A DNA stretch of 64,000 nucleotides from Actinomycetota bacterium. Lineage in GTDB: Bacteria > Actinomycetota > Acidimicrobiia > Acidimicrobiales > Ilumatobacteraceae. The stretch spans positions 1-64,000 of the forward strand of contig WLMZ01000003.1 of NCBI GenBank assembly GCA_009726095.1, given 5' to 3'. The notes beneath the pieces are model-generated. The model did not search any database and was not told the DNA's origin. It saw only the letters and a program-made list of their open reading frames with translations. A program made the translations under genes and the position numbers. Positions 9,887 to 18,995 of the stretch are shown here, one piece after another (within the stretch, counting starts at the first letter, position 1; each line of letters starts with the position of its first letter).

Positions 9887-9950
9887 GCCAACAGTCTGCC
9901 CGTCGGCGCGGGTGTGCTGGCGGTTGCAGCGTGATGGCATGATGACGGTC

Positions 9951-10406
9951 GTGCGTGCATTGGTCCAACGGGTGTCAGCGGCGAAGGTGACCGTGCAGGG
10001 CGAGGTCGTTGGCGAGATTGGGAGCGGGCTGTGCGTTCTGGTGGGCGTGACCCATGACGACACGCCAGCGCACGCACGCAAGGTTGCCGACAAGCTCTGG
10101 AACCTGCGGATCATCGATGACGACAATGGGGTGATGAACCGTTCGGTGGCCGAGACCGGGGGCGAGGTGTTGGTTGTCAGTCAGTTCACCCTCTACGCCG
10201 ACACGAACGGTGGTCGACGACCCAGCTACGTGGCCGCAGCCCGGCCCGAGCAGGCCGAGCCGTTGGTGGCCCTGGTGGTCGATGAGCTGCGTCGCCTGGG
10301 GGCCACCGTGGCCACGGGCCGGTTCCGCACGGAGATGCAGGTGTCGATCGTGAACGAGGGCCCGGTCACGGTGCTGATCGAGGTCCCGACGATCGAACCC
10401 CGTTAG
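9951..10406 (+). CDS. dtd: D-aminoacyl-tRNA deacylase (DTD)
   Basis: MRALVQRVSAAKVTV, SQFTLYADTNGGRRPSY, NEGPVTVLIE motifs. Confidence 0.95.
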   Translation: MRALVQRVSAAKVTVQGEVVGEIGSGLCVLVGVTHDDTPAHARKVADKLWNLRIIDDDNGVMNRSVAETGGEVLVVSQFTLYADTNGGRRPSYVAAARPEQAEPLVALVVDELRRLGATVATGRFRTEMQVSIVNEGPVTVLIEVPTIEPR

Positions 10407-10416
10407 CGTCTCGGCG

Positions 10417-11292
10417 ATGCACCGCAGAGATCTGGCCGCCTACGGCACGCTTGCGATCGTCTGGGGGCTGTCGTTCATCGTGGTGCTCAAGGCATCACGT
10501 GCGTTCGGGTGGGCGGGATCTGCCTCGTTTCGTGCCCTGGTTGCCGGCTCAGCGATGCTGGTCGTGGCGGGGGTCACGCGCCGGCGACTCGACTTCAGCG
10601 GCGGCTGGAGACCATTCGCCGTCGTCGGGGCCACCACGGTGGCCGGCCAGCAGATTGGGCTGTCGTTCGCGGCTCCCCGCATCGGCACGGCCATGGTGGC
10701 GATCTTCGTGTCGACCATCCCGTTGTTCTCGATGGTGATCGCCCAGTTGTGGGGGCTCGAGCGCATGACACCTCGGGGACGTGTGGGCCTGTTCCTGGGC
10801 GTCTGCGGGACCGCGTTGTTGGTGGGTTTTCCGAGCGTGCCGGTCACCGGCGCGTTTCTGCTCGGCTGCTGCTGTTCGCTCGGTGGTTCGCTGGCCGCAG
10901 CCTTCGGGAGCAACTATGCGGTGCGGCACCTGAGTGGTGTTGGTGCATGGGAGCTGACAGCTGGTTCGTTCTTGTTCGGCGGCCTCTTGATCCTGCCGGT
11001 GCTGTTGTTCGTGCCGGTACCGACCTCGCCGCGGCCGGTCGATTACCTGTACGTCGTGTTGCTGGGCGTGGTGATGAGCGCCATGGCGTACGTGTTGTAC
11101 TTCCAACTCGTTGGCTCGATCGGTGCCACGAAGGCGATCAGCGTCGAGTTCGCGGTGACGGCGATCGCGGTGCTGGCAGGGCCGGTGCTGCTGCACGAAC
11201 ACCTGACGATCGTGCAACTCGTCGGCGGCGCGGTGATTGTCGGTGGATGTTCGCTGGTGCTCGGATTCGGTGCAGCGCGAACGAACAGTTAG
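10417..11292 (+). CDS. EamA/DMT-superfamily transporter
   Basis: About 10 TM segments; DMT-like repeats. Confidence 0.85.
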   Translation: MHRRDLAAYGTLAIVWGLSFIVVLKASRAFGWAGSASFRALVAGSAMLVVAGVTRRRLDFSGGWRPFAVVGATTVAGQQIGLSFAAPRIGTAMVAIFVSTIPLFSMVIAQLWGLERMTPRGRVGLFLGVCGTALLVGFPSVPVTGAFLLGCCCSLGGSLAAAFGSNYAVRHLSGVGAWELTAGSFLFGGLLILPVLLFVPVPTSPRPVDYLYVVLLGVVMSAMAYVLYFQLVGSIGATKAISVEFAVTAIAVLAGPVLLHEHLTIVQLVGGAVIVGGCSLVLGFGAARTNS

Positions 11293-12818
11293 GCAGCAGC
11301 GCGTCGGCGGCGTGGAGGGCGCCAACCTGATTGCACCAGCGCGATTGCGAACACGAGCGCAACGAGGCCAACCCATGGCAGGTCGCCGAGCCGTACGTAC
11401 CAGGTGCGCCCGGTGCGTAGCGCGACGTCGTGGATGATGACCTTCTGTTCGCTGACGCTGGTGCGGTCGATGACGTCGCCATCGGGTGAGACGAAGGCGG
11501 AGAAGCCGGTGGGCGCCACCTGCACCAACCATCGTCCGGTCTCGATCGCGCGCAGGCGCGATGACGCCACCTGCTGGGTCTGCAGCACTGTCCACGTGTA
11601 GCTGGAACCATTGGTGGGGTTGATGATCACCTGGCCGCCGTGGTCCACGCCGTCGCGTGCGCGGCCAGCAAAGAACACCTCCCACGAGATGACCACGCCC
11701 ACCCTGGTGCCATCGGGCAGCGACAACAACGCCGGGCCTGTTCCGGCGACGGCGTTGCGCGGCACGAGGTCAGTGGGCGCGCCCACTGCCTCCAACAGGC
11801 CGCGCATGGGCATGTACTCGCCGAACGGAACCCGGCGGACCTTCTCGTACCGGCTGATGACCTCGCCAGTGGGAGACACCACCACCTGCGCGTTGGTGAA
11901 GCGGTTGTCCTGTGTCTCCTCGGTGATGCCAACGGCCAAGGGTGCGTTCAGGCGCTTCGCCTCGGCGGCGACCTCGTCGAGTTCGGGGCTGCCAGCGAAC
12001 TCGTAGACGTCGATCACGTTCTCGGGCCACACCACGAGATCCACCTTGTCCGACGGCTGGATGATCTGCATGGCAGCAAGGTGCCGGCCGAGCACCTCGC
12101 TGGAGTCGGTGTAGATGGCGTGGGTGCCCTGTGGGCCGCCCCCCTGTACAGCGGCAATGCGCAGTGTCCGGCCGGTGTCGATGCCCCCAGGCGCAACGCC
12201 GGCGATGACGATGATCGCAATCACGCCAAGAAGGGCGAACATGCCGTGTGGAGTGCCCGACGCGTTCGGCCGACGGCGCTTGGCGAACTGCGGGATCGCC
12301 GGGGATGGGCCGGCCAGGGCGAAGCCGATCTGGAACGTGAGCCAGGTGAGCAACAATGGCCCACCGATGCGGACGACGCCGACCAGTGGCCCGCTGCTCT
12401 GGCTGATTGCCAGGCTGGCCAGCGGTACGCCGCCGAACGGGAAGCAAAAGCGCAGCGCCTCGACCAGGGTGTGCGCGGCGGGCCGGCCAAGGACGCGCCA
12501 ATGGCCAGTGGGTGACGCCATGGCGGCCACACCGTGCAGGGCTGCGAACATCGCTGCGCCAAGGAGATAGCCGGGTGCGGTGAGGAACCACATCCACACC
12601 AGCCCGGGGAAGAACCAGCCGGCGCCGAACATCCAGCCGCAACGGAACCGCACTGCCCGCGCCGGGGCCTCGCCCAGTGCCGTCTCGAACACGATGATGC
12701 CGAGCAATGCCAGCGGCCAGAGTCCCCATGGTGGCAGCGACAAGGCGACGAGCATCCCGCCGACGAGCGAGAGGATGGCCTTCTTGGTGGGCCGGCGCGG
12801 CCGATGAATCCTTGGCAT
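11289..12818 (-). CDS. lnt: apolipoprotein N-acyltransferase homologue (nitrilase-superfamily domain; predicted catalytic Cys is Ser)
   Basis: N-terminal TMs; VVWPENVID (Glu), YEKVRRVPFGEYMP (Lys), GVVISWEVFF where ICYE/ICWE is expected; convergent with 10417-11292. Confidence 0.85.
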   Translation of the reverse strand: MPRIHRPRRPTKKAILSLVGGMLVALSLPPWGLWPLALLGIIVFETALGEAPARAVRFRCGWMFGAGWFFPGLVWMWFLTAPGYLLGAAMFAALHGVAAMASPTGHWRVLGRPAAHTLVEALRFCFPFGGVPLASLAISQSSGPLVGVVRIGGPLLLTWLTFQIGFALAGPSPAIPQFAKRRRPNASGTPHGMFALLGVIAIIVIAGVAPGGIDTGRTLRIAAVQGGGPQGTHAIYTDSSEVLGRHLAAMQIIQPSDKVDLVVWPENVIDVYEFAGSPELDEVAAEAKRLNAPLAVGITEETQDNRFTNAQVVVSPTGEVISRYEKVRRVPFGEYMPMRGLLEAVGAPTDLVPRNAVAGTGPALLSLPDGTRVGVVISWEVFFAGRARDGVDHGGQVIINPTNGSSYTWTVLQTQQVASSRLRAIETGRWLVQVAPTGFSAFVSPDGDVIDRTSVSEQKVIIHDVALRTGRTWYVRLGDLPWVGLVALVFAIALVQSGWRPPRRRRAAA

Positions 12819-12867
12819 GCCCGAGCGACGTTAGCCGCCGCTGTTGCCAACGACGGGCCAGCTCGGC

Positions 12868-13566
12868 TCAGCCGCCGGACAGCTCGAGGTGCACGACGAT
12901 GCGCTGTCTCGTGGATCCTGGAGGATTGCAGGCGAACAGCGTTGCGGTCTTGGCGGAGGTCTGGTTGATGATGTCGACACGTGACGGCAACACGATCTCG
13001 GTGGACACCACGCTGTAGGCGAACCGCCCGTAGGGCATCGTGAAGATCACCTGGTCGCCGGGCGACAGTGCATCGAGATGGCGGAACGGCTTGGAATGGC
13101 TGGTGCGATGGCCCGCCACCACGACGTTGCCGACCTCGCCGGGCATTGCCGTGCCGGGCCAGTGTCCTGGGCCCTGGTTGAGAGTGCTCAGGCGGATGCC
13201 CTCGAGCATGGTCGTGTTGATCCCGATCGCCGGGATCTCGATGGTGCCGAGTTCCTGGTAGGTCTCGCTGGCCCCGGTGTCCCGGGGTGCGCTGATGGGC
13301 TTGGGCAGCTCGGTGGGGGCCACCGGGATCGTCGTGGTCGAGGTCTCGGGCGCCAGCGTGGTGGGCGCCAAGGTGGCGGGCGGTTCCTTCTTGACGGCCA
13401 CGGTGGTGGTGGGCGCATCGGTGGTCGCGGGTGCTGTCCTGGTGAGGTTGGTGTCGTTGCCGCACGCGACGACGAGCGGGGCAACGACGAGCAGGGCGCA
13501 CAGGGAACGCAGGGAACGCAGGGAACGCAGGGAACGCAGGGAACTCAGGGAACGCAGGGAACTCAC
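12868..13566 (-). CDS. class E/F-like sortase with lipoprotein-type signal peptide
   Basis: IEIPAIGINTTMLEG, GNVVVAGHRTS (His), LFACNPPGSTRQRIVVH (Cys/Arg); N-terminus VSSLRSLSSLRSLRSLRSLRSLCALLVVAPLVVACGN. Confidence 0.82.
   Translation of the reverse strand: MSSLRSLSSLRSLRSLRSLRSLCALLVVAPLVVACGNDTNLTRTAPATTDAPTTTVAVKKEPPATLAPTTLAPETSTTTIPVAPTELPKPISAPRDTGASETYQELGTIEIPAIGINTTMLEGIRLSTLNQGPGHWPGTAMPGEVGNVVVAGHRTSHSKPFRHLDALSPGDQVIFTMPYGRFAYSVVSTEIVLPSRVDIINQTSAKTATLFACNPPGSTRQRIVVHLELSGG
13501..13563. repeat. 7 tandem copies of a 9-bp unit CAGGGAAC[G/T]
   Basis: Read directly; encodes SSL-RSL-SSL-RSL-RSL-RSL-RSL in the sortase signal peptide. Confidence 0.95.
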
Positions 13567-13571
13567 AGGTG

Positions 13572-14957
13572 TCAGTTTCTCACGTTCGCGACGAATTTGG
13601 CCACCAGCTGCGCCGCGGAGTTCGCCTGCTGCACACAGGCGGGGATCCCCATGCCGTGGTAGCTGGCACCAGTGACGAAGATGCCGGCGGCATCGCGTGC
13701 CAGCGCCGATTCGATGGCGGCCACGCGCACGGCGTGCCCGGGTCGGTATTGCGGGAAGGCCATCGGCCAGCGGCCGAGACGGATCTCGGTGGGTTGGAGC
13801 TCGAAACCGACATGGCGGCTGACCTCGTCGAGGGCGGCCCGGGTGAGGGCATCGTCGCTCTGGTCGGTGACATCGCGGCCGTCGCGGCCCAGCGAGATGC
13901 GCAGGATCACACCGTTGTCGGGCGCGACCGGTTGCCAATGCGCCCACTTGCTACTGGCGAAGGATGCAGCGGTCACCCACTTCTGAACGGGCTTGGGCAC
14001 CAGATACCCGCTGCGCTGTCGGAACTCGGCGGGCCAGCTGTCGCCGGGCAGCGCGACGGTGACCATGACGACCCCGGCGTGATCGAACTTGGCCAGCACG
14101 TTGGCAGCGTCGGCGCTGAGGGCATTGAGCAGCGGCGCCGTTGTGCGCGCTGGCGTGGCCAGCACAACGGCGTCGGCGACCTCACCATCGACCAACCAAC
14201 CCGTGGCGGAGCGCTCGATCGACTGGACGGGTTGGCCGGTGCGCAGGGTGACACCCGAGGTGCGCAGCGATGATGCCAAGGCGTCGGTGAGCGTGGCCAT
14301 GCCGGTGCGCGGCGCAGCGAAGATGGGGCCCGACGGCGGCGGCGCCTTGCGACGGGCAGCGCGAGCGCCCAACAGCAGGCTGCGGTTGTTGTTGGCGAGA
14401 TCGAAAATCTGCGGCACGCCGGTGAGCGCAAAGCGATCGGTGTCGGCGGCGTAGATGCTGCCGACCAAGGGATCGACAAGACGCTCGTGCACCTGCTTGC
14501 CGAAGCGCTTGCGGATCAGGCGCCCCACGGAATCGGCGCCGACGCCGGTGCCCGGCAGGATCGGCTCGAGTGCGGCGCGCAGCTTGCCACCCCAGGTGAG
14601 CAGATCGGTGCGGGCCAGCTTGGCGAGATCGGTGGGTACGCCCAGCATCAGGCCCTCGGGGATGCTGTGCATGCCGTTCCACCACACGTAGGCGGCGCCG
14701 ATGGCGGGCGAGGTGAGCTGTGCGGTCAGCCCGAGCTCGGCGATGAGGTTCATCGCGCTGGGTACCCGGGTGAGGAACGCATCGGCGCCCTCGTCGAGAC
14801 CCTCGACACCGGCGAATGTGGACGACTTGATCTTGCCGCCCAGGCGGTCATCGCCCTCGATCAGGGTGATCGTCGCATCGGGCAGGGCCTGTTGTAACCG
14901 GTACGCGGTGGTCAGGCCCGAGATGCCGCCGCCGACCACGACCAGGCGGGCGCCCAT
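13572..14957 (-). CDS. hemG: protoporphyrinogen/coproporphyrinogen oxidase (HemY/CgoX type)
   Basis: MGARLVVVGGGISGLTTAYRLQ FAD motif; GLDEGADAFLTR; adjacent to hemH and hemE. Confidence 0.93.
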   Translation of the reverse strand: MGARLVVVGGGISGLTTAYRLQQALPDATITLIEGDDRLGGKIKSSTFAGVEGLDEGADAFLTRVPSAMNLIAELGLTAQLTSPAIGAAYVWWNGMHSIPEGLMLGVPTDLAKLARTDLLTWGGKLRAALEPILPGTGVGADSVGRLIRKRFGKQVHERLVDPLVGSIYAADTDRFALTGVPQIFDLANNNRSLLLGARAARRKAPPPSGPIFAAPRTGMATLTDALASSLRTSGVTLRTGQPVQSIERSATGWLVDGEVADAVVLATPARTTAPLLNALSADAANVLAKFDHAGVVMVTVALPGDSWPAEFRQRSGYLVPKPVQKWVTAASFASSKWAHWQPVAPDNGVILRISLGRDGRDVTDQSDDALTRAALDEVSRHVGFELQPTEIRLGRWPMAFPQYRPGHAVRVAAIESALARDAAGIFVTGASYHGMGIPACVQQANSAAQLVAKFVANVRN

Positions 14958-15895
14958 CAGCTGGCCTGCGTTGCGATGACCCGTGCGGCCAGCGAGTGCA
15001 TGACCGCGGCATCGTCGTTGACGCATGCGGTGCGATCGAAGGCGAGCCCGTGGCTTGCAGCGCGGGCGCGTGCTTCGATGTCGAGGTCGTAGAGCACCTC
15101 GAGGTGATCGGCCACGAACCCGCATGCCGACACCACCACGCCGGCGGCGTTCTCGCTCTGGCCGAGTTCGTCGATGACCTCCAAGATGTCGGGACCGATC
15201 CACGGCTCGGGAGTGCGCCCCGCCGACTGCCACGCAATGGCCCATTGGCTCCAGTGGTTCAGGCCCACCTTTGCCGCCACTGCTTCGGCGGTGGAGCGGA
15301 GCTCGTCGGGGTAGGGGTCGCCGGCATCGATGATGCGCTGCGGCAACGAGTGGGCGGTGAACAGCACCTTGGTGTTGGCGGGCATGGCATCCAGCCGCGT
15401 GCGCAGGTCGGAGGCGATGAAATCGATGAACGCCGGCTCGGTTGCCCAGCTGTTGATGGCAGCGGTGGTGATGCCGTGACGTTCGGCGGCAACCCGGGCA
15501 CGGTCCTGGTACTGGCCGATGGAGAAGCTGCTGTAGTGCGGAGCGAGGACCAGCCCCACGATGTGGCGCACACCCTGCGCCGCAAGGTCGTCGACGGCCG
15601 TCTCGATCATCGGTGCGGCGTGCTTCAGGCCGAGCGCGACCATGTACTGACCGGGGGCCAGGTGATCGAGCGCGCGCTGCAGGGCATCGCGCTGGGCCTC
15701 GGTGCGCTGGGCCAGCGGTGAGATGCCACCGATCGCCTCGTAGCGGTTGATGAGGTCCTGGAGTTGTTCGTCGGTGGGCGGCCGACCGCGGCGGATGTCG
15801 GTGTAGTACGGCAGCACTTCGTCGCGCGTGCGCGGGGTTCCGTAAGCCATCAACAGCACTGCCGTCGTGGGAACTGCTGAATGCGGGGTGGTCAT
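14957..15895 (-). CDS. hemH: ferrochelatase (proto/coproporphyrin)
   Basis: VLLMAYGTPRTRDEVLPYYTDIRRGRPP, FTAHSLPQRI, SACGFVADHLEVLYDLDIEA. Confidence 0.95.
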   Translation of the reverse strand: MTTPHSAVPTTAVLLMAYGTPRTRDEVLPYYTDIRRGRPPTDEQLQDLINRYEAIGGISPLAQRTEAQRDALQRALDHLAPGQYMVALGLKHAAPMIETAVDDLAAQGVRHIVGLVLAPHYSSFSIGQYQDRARVAAERHGITTAAINSWATEPAFIDFIASDLRTRLDAMPANTKVLFTAHSLPQRIIDAGDPYPDELRSTAEAVAAKVGLNHWSQWAIAWQSAGRTPEPWIGPDILEVIDELGQSENAAGVVVSACGFVADHLEVLYDLDIEARARAASHGLAFDRTACVNDDAAVMHSLAARVIATQAS

Positions 15896-16938
15896 GGTCG
15901 TTGTGTCCGTTCGTGCACGTAGGCGACCACTTGTTCGAGCACGCCGGGATCGGTGTTGGGTTGTACCCCGTGGCCGAGGTTGAAGATGTGGCCGGGATGC
16001 CCGGCATTGTCGGCGAGCACGTCGTCGCAACCCTCCTTCGCCACGGGCCACCCGGCCAGCACCAGGGCGGGATCGAGGTTGCCCTGCACCACGGTGTCGG
16101 GGCCGAGTCGACGCCGGGCATCAGCGATGCGGGTGCGCCAATCGAGGCCCATCACCGTGGCGCCAGCGGCGTACATCGACTCGAGGATGTGATCGCAGCC
16201 GATACCGAAGTGGATGCCCGGGGCGTGCGGGTGGCTGGACGCAAGCTCGCTGAAGACCTTGGCCGAGTGCGGCATGGCAAAGCGTTCGTAGTGCGCGCGA
16301 CTGAGCGCGCCGGCCCACGAATCGAACAGTTGGAACGCTGCACCGCCGGCATCGAGCTGGCTGCGGATGGACGCGATCGCATGATCGGCGAGACGGTCCA
16401 TCAGGGCGTGCCACGTGACCTCGTCGGTGTGCATGAGCGCCTTGGTGTGCTCGTAGGTGCGGCTGGGCCTGCCCTCGATGAGGTAGCTCGCCACGGTGAA
16501 CGGCGCACCGGCGAAGGCCAGCAGCGGCACGGTGAGCTCGCGGGCCAGGATGCGGCACGTCTCGATGACGTAGGGCGTGTCGAGGTCGGGCTCGAACGGG
16601 CGCACGCGGGCGAGATCGGCCGCACTGCGGAACGGGACCGTGGCCACTGGTCCGGTGCCCGGAGCGACGTCGACGCCAAACCCGATGGCATGGGCGGGAA
16701 CCACGATGTCGCTGTACAGCACGGCGGCATCCACGCCGTAGCGCAGCACGGGTTGCAGGGTGATCTGCGCCGCCACGGCGGGGTCCTTGATGGCGTGCAG
16801 GATGCTGCCCTCGCCGCGAACCGCTTTGTATTCGGGCAGGCTCCGACCGGCCTGACGCATGAACCACACCGGGGTGTGTGCGCTGTGTTGGCCACGTGCA
16901 GCGGCGAGGAACGTGCTGTTCGAGGGGCCGGTCATCAC
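15892..16938 (-). CDS. hemE: uroporphyrinogen decarboxylase
   Basis: TPVWFMRQAGRSLPEY, AVLYSDIVVPAHAIGFGVDVAPG, FAGAPFTVASYLIEG. Confidence 0.97.
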   Translation of the reverse strand: MMTGPSNSTFLAAARGQHSAHTPVWFMRQAGRSLPEYKAVRGEGSILHAIKDPAVAAQITLQPVLRYGVDAAVLYSDIVVPAHAIGFGVDVAPGTGPVATVPFRSAADLARVRPFEPDLDTPYVIETCRILARELTVPLLAFAGAPFTVASYLIEGRPSRTYEHTKALMHTDEVTWHALMDRLADHAIASIRSQLDAGGAAFQLFDSWAGALSRAHYERFAMPHSAKVFSELASSHPHAPGIHFGIGCDHILESMYAAGATVMGLDWRTRIADARRRLGPDTVVQGNLDPALVLAGWPVAKEGCDDVLADNAGHPGHIFNLGHGVQPNTDPGVLEQVVAYVHERTQRP

Positions 16939-17055
16939 CGTCGAACGTTATCGGTGCGCATCGTTGACTGCTGCATCTCGCTCGGCCCCACAGCGGTGCT
17001 CCGTGCGCCGACCGCTCCGGGTAGGATCGCATGCAAGCTTGTGTACGAAGGAGCG

Positions 17056-17757
17056 ATGAAGATGGCAACACGCGACGCTTCTGCACGAGATTCGTCCCTG
17101 CGCGAGCCTGGCCAACGTGACGTCGGTGCCGGCACGCTGACCGATGAGGTCTATCAGGGCCTGCGTGAGGCCATCGTGAGGGGCGAGTACCGCCCGAACG
17201 AACGTCTCATCGAAGCCGAGCTCGCCGAGCGACTCCAGGTGTCGCGTACGCCCATACGCGAGGTGCTGCAGCGGCTCGCCACCGATGGGCTGGTGCAGAG
17301 CCGCCGACGCGGCTGGGTGGTCACCGAGCACTCGCCGGAGGAGATCCACGAGATCTACGAGATTCGTCTCGTGCTCGAGGGCTATGCGGCGCGCTTGGCG
17401 GCAACGCACGCCGATGACGCAGCGCTCGCGGCGATCGCGACGCTGCACGCCGACAACGTGGCCGGCCTGCGCCAGGGCGCCAGAGACCGGTTGGTCAGCT
17501 ACAACGACGCTTTCCACGATGCGATCATCGCTGCAGCGGGCAACAAGCGCCTCGCCCAGCAAATCCGCCAGAACAGCGAGTACTACTTCAACTTCCGTAT
17601 TGCTGCGTTGTACAGCGACGAGGAAGCCGAGTCGTCGTTGGCGGGCCATCAGGCGATGGTCGACGCATTGTCGAAACGTGATCCCGACGCTGCCGAGCAG
17701 GCCGCACGCGCTCACGTCGCCGAGGCGTGGAGCGTGATGATGAGCAAGTTGCGTTGA
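17056..17757 (+). CDS. GntR-family transcriptional regulator (FCD/FadR subfamily)
   Basis: LREAIVRGEYRPNERLIEAELAERLQVSRTPIREVLQRLATDGLV; RBS AAGGAG before ATG. Confidence 0.95.
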   Translation: MKMATRDASARDSSLREPGQRDVGAGTLTDEVYQGLREAIVRGEYRPNERLIEAELAERLQVSRTPIREVLQRLATDGLVQSRRRGWVVTEHSPEEIHEIYEIRLVLEGYAARLAATHADDAALAAIATLHADNVAGLRQGARDRLVSYNDAFHDAIIAAAGNKRLAQQIRQNSEYYFNFRIAALYSDEEAESSLAGHQAMVDALSKRDPDAAEQAARAHVAEAWSVMMSKLR

Positions 17758-17835
17758 TTCGGATTCTGTTCGTGAATGCGCAGCGCACGGTTGTGTCGCG
17801 CTGAGCGTTCGCAGAGCATCACCGACCCGAATGGG

Positions 17836-18921
17836 TCAGCGCGGGCGGCCGTCGAGCAGACGCACTGCATCGAGTGAGGCGATGCGCCGCTCGGCGATCT
17901 GGTCGGCCGCTCGGTAGAAGGGGATGCCCTCGGCGTCGGCGATGTCGAACACCTCGAGCGTGCGGTCGTAGACGCGGCGTACGTTGGCCCATGCCCGCTC
18001 TGGCTGGAAGCCGCCCTTACGGAAGCGGTCGGTGTCGAAGATGGTGCCGCCCGAGTTGGCCACGTAATCCACGGCGTACACGATGCCTCGGGCCTGGAGC
18101 TCGTCGCCGTGACGCTCCTCGGCGAAGATGTTGTTGGCCGAGCCGGCAACGATCGCGCACCGCAGTCGGGCGATGGTGTCGTCGTTGATCACGGCGCCCA
18201 GCGCATACGGGGCGAAGATGTCGACGGCCTGGTCGTAGATCTGGTCGGGGGCAACAGCGGTCACGCCGAACTCGGCAACGGCGGCGGCGACCTTGGTGTC
18301 GTCCACGTCGGTGACGATGACGGTTGCGCCTTCGTCGATGATCAGCTTCAGCGCCTTGTACCCACATACGCCCAGACCCTGGAGTGCCACGGTCTTGCCG
18401 GCGAGTGAGGGGTTGCCCCAGACGCGTTGCGCGCACGCCTTGGTGGCGAGCACCGAGCTGAGCGCCGTGGCAGGGGAGATGTCGCCCGCACCACCGGCAT
18501 GTGTAGGCAGGGTGACCACGTGATCGGTCTCGGTGAGGAGCAGTTCCATGTCGTCGAGCGTGGTGCCCACGTCTTCGCCGGTGATGTACTCGCCGCCGAG
18601 TTGGTTGATGAACTTGCCCATCGCGCGCATCAGCGCCTCGGTCTTGTCCTTCTTGGGGTCACCGATGATCACCGCCTTGCCACCGCCGAGGTTCACCCCG
18701 GCTGCTGCGTACTTGTAGGTCATGCCGCGTGCGAGGCGCATGGCGTCGAAGATGGCGTCTTCTTCCTTTGCGTAGGTCCACATGCGCAGGCCGCCAGTGG
18801 CCGGTCCGAGCGCGGTCGAGTGGATGGCGATCACGGCGCGCAGGCCGGTGTCGGTGTCGTTGCAGATGACGACCTTTTTGAACTTGTAACGCTGCATGTA
18901 ATCAAGAATCCGTGCGTCCAC
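17836..18921 (-). CDS. Leu/Val/Phe/Glu dehydrogenase family protein
   Basis: GGLRMWTYAKEEDAI, MTYKYAAAGVNLGGGKAVI (catalytic Lys), VALQGLGVCGYKALK; GTG preceded by AAGGAG. Confidence 0.92.
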   Translation of the reverse strand: MDARILDYMQRYKFKKVVICNDTDTGLRAVIAIHSTALGPATGGLRMWTYAKEEDAIFDAMRLARGMTYKYAAAGVNLGGGKAVIIGDPKKDKTEALMRAMGKFINQLGGEYITGEDVGTTLDDMELLLTETDHVVTLPTHAGGAGDISPATALSSVLATKACAQRVWGNPSLAGKTVALQGLGVCGYKALKLIIDEGATVIVTDVDDTKVAAAVAEFGVTAVAPDQIYDQAVDIFAPYALGAVINDDTIARLRCAIVAGSANNIFAEERHGDELQARGIVYAVDYVANSGGTIFDTDRFRKGGFQPERAWANVRRVYDRTLEVFDIADAEGIPFYRAADQIAERRIASLDAVRLLDGRPR

Positions 18922-18995
18922 GAGGGGCTCCTTGGCGAGATCGAAAGTGAATGGAATGAGGTGCTGGTTGGCGGCGACAGCGCTCTTGGCCGGGT

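Noticed and set aside
13572-16121. 849-aa continuous minus ORF
   Set aside because: Real product is the 462-aa HemY/CgoX starting at 14957; the N-terminal half is an out-of-frame reading of hemH.
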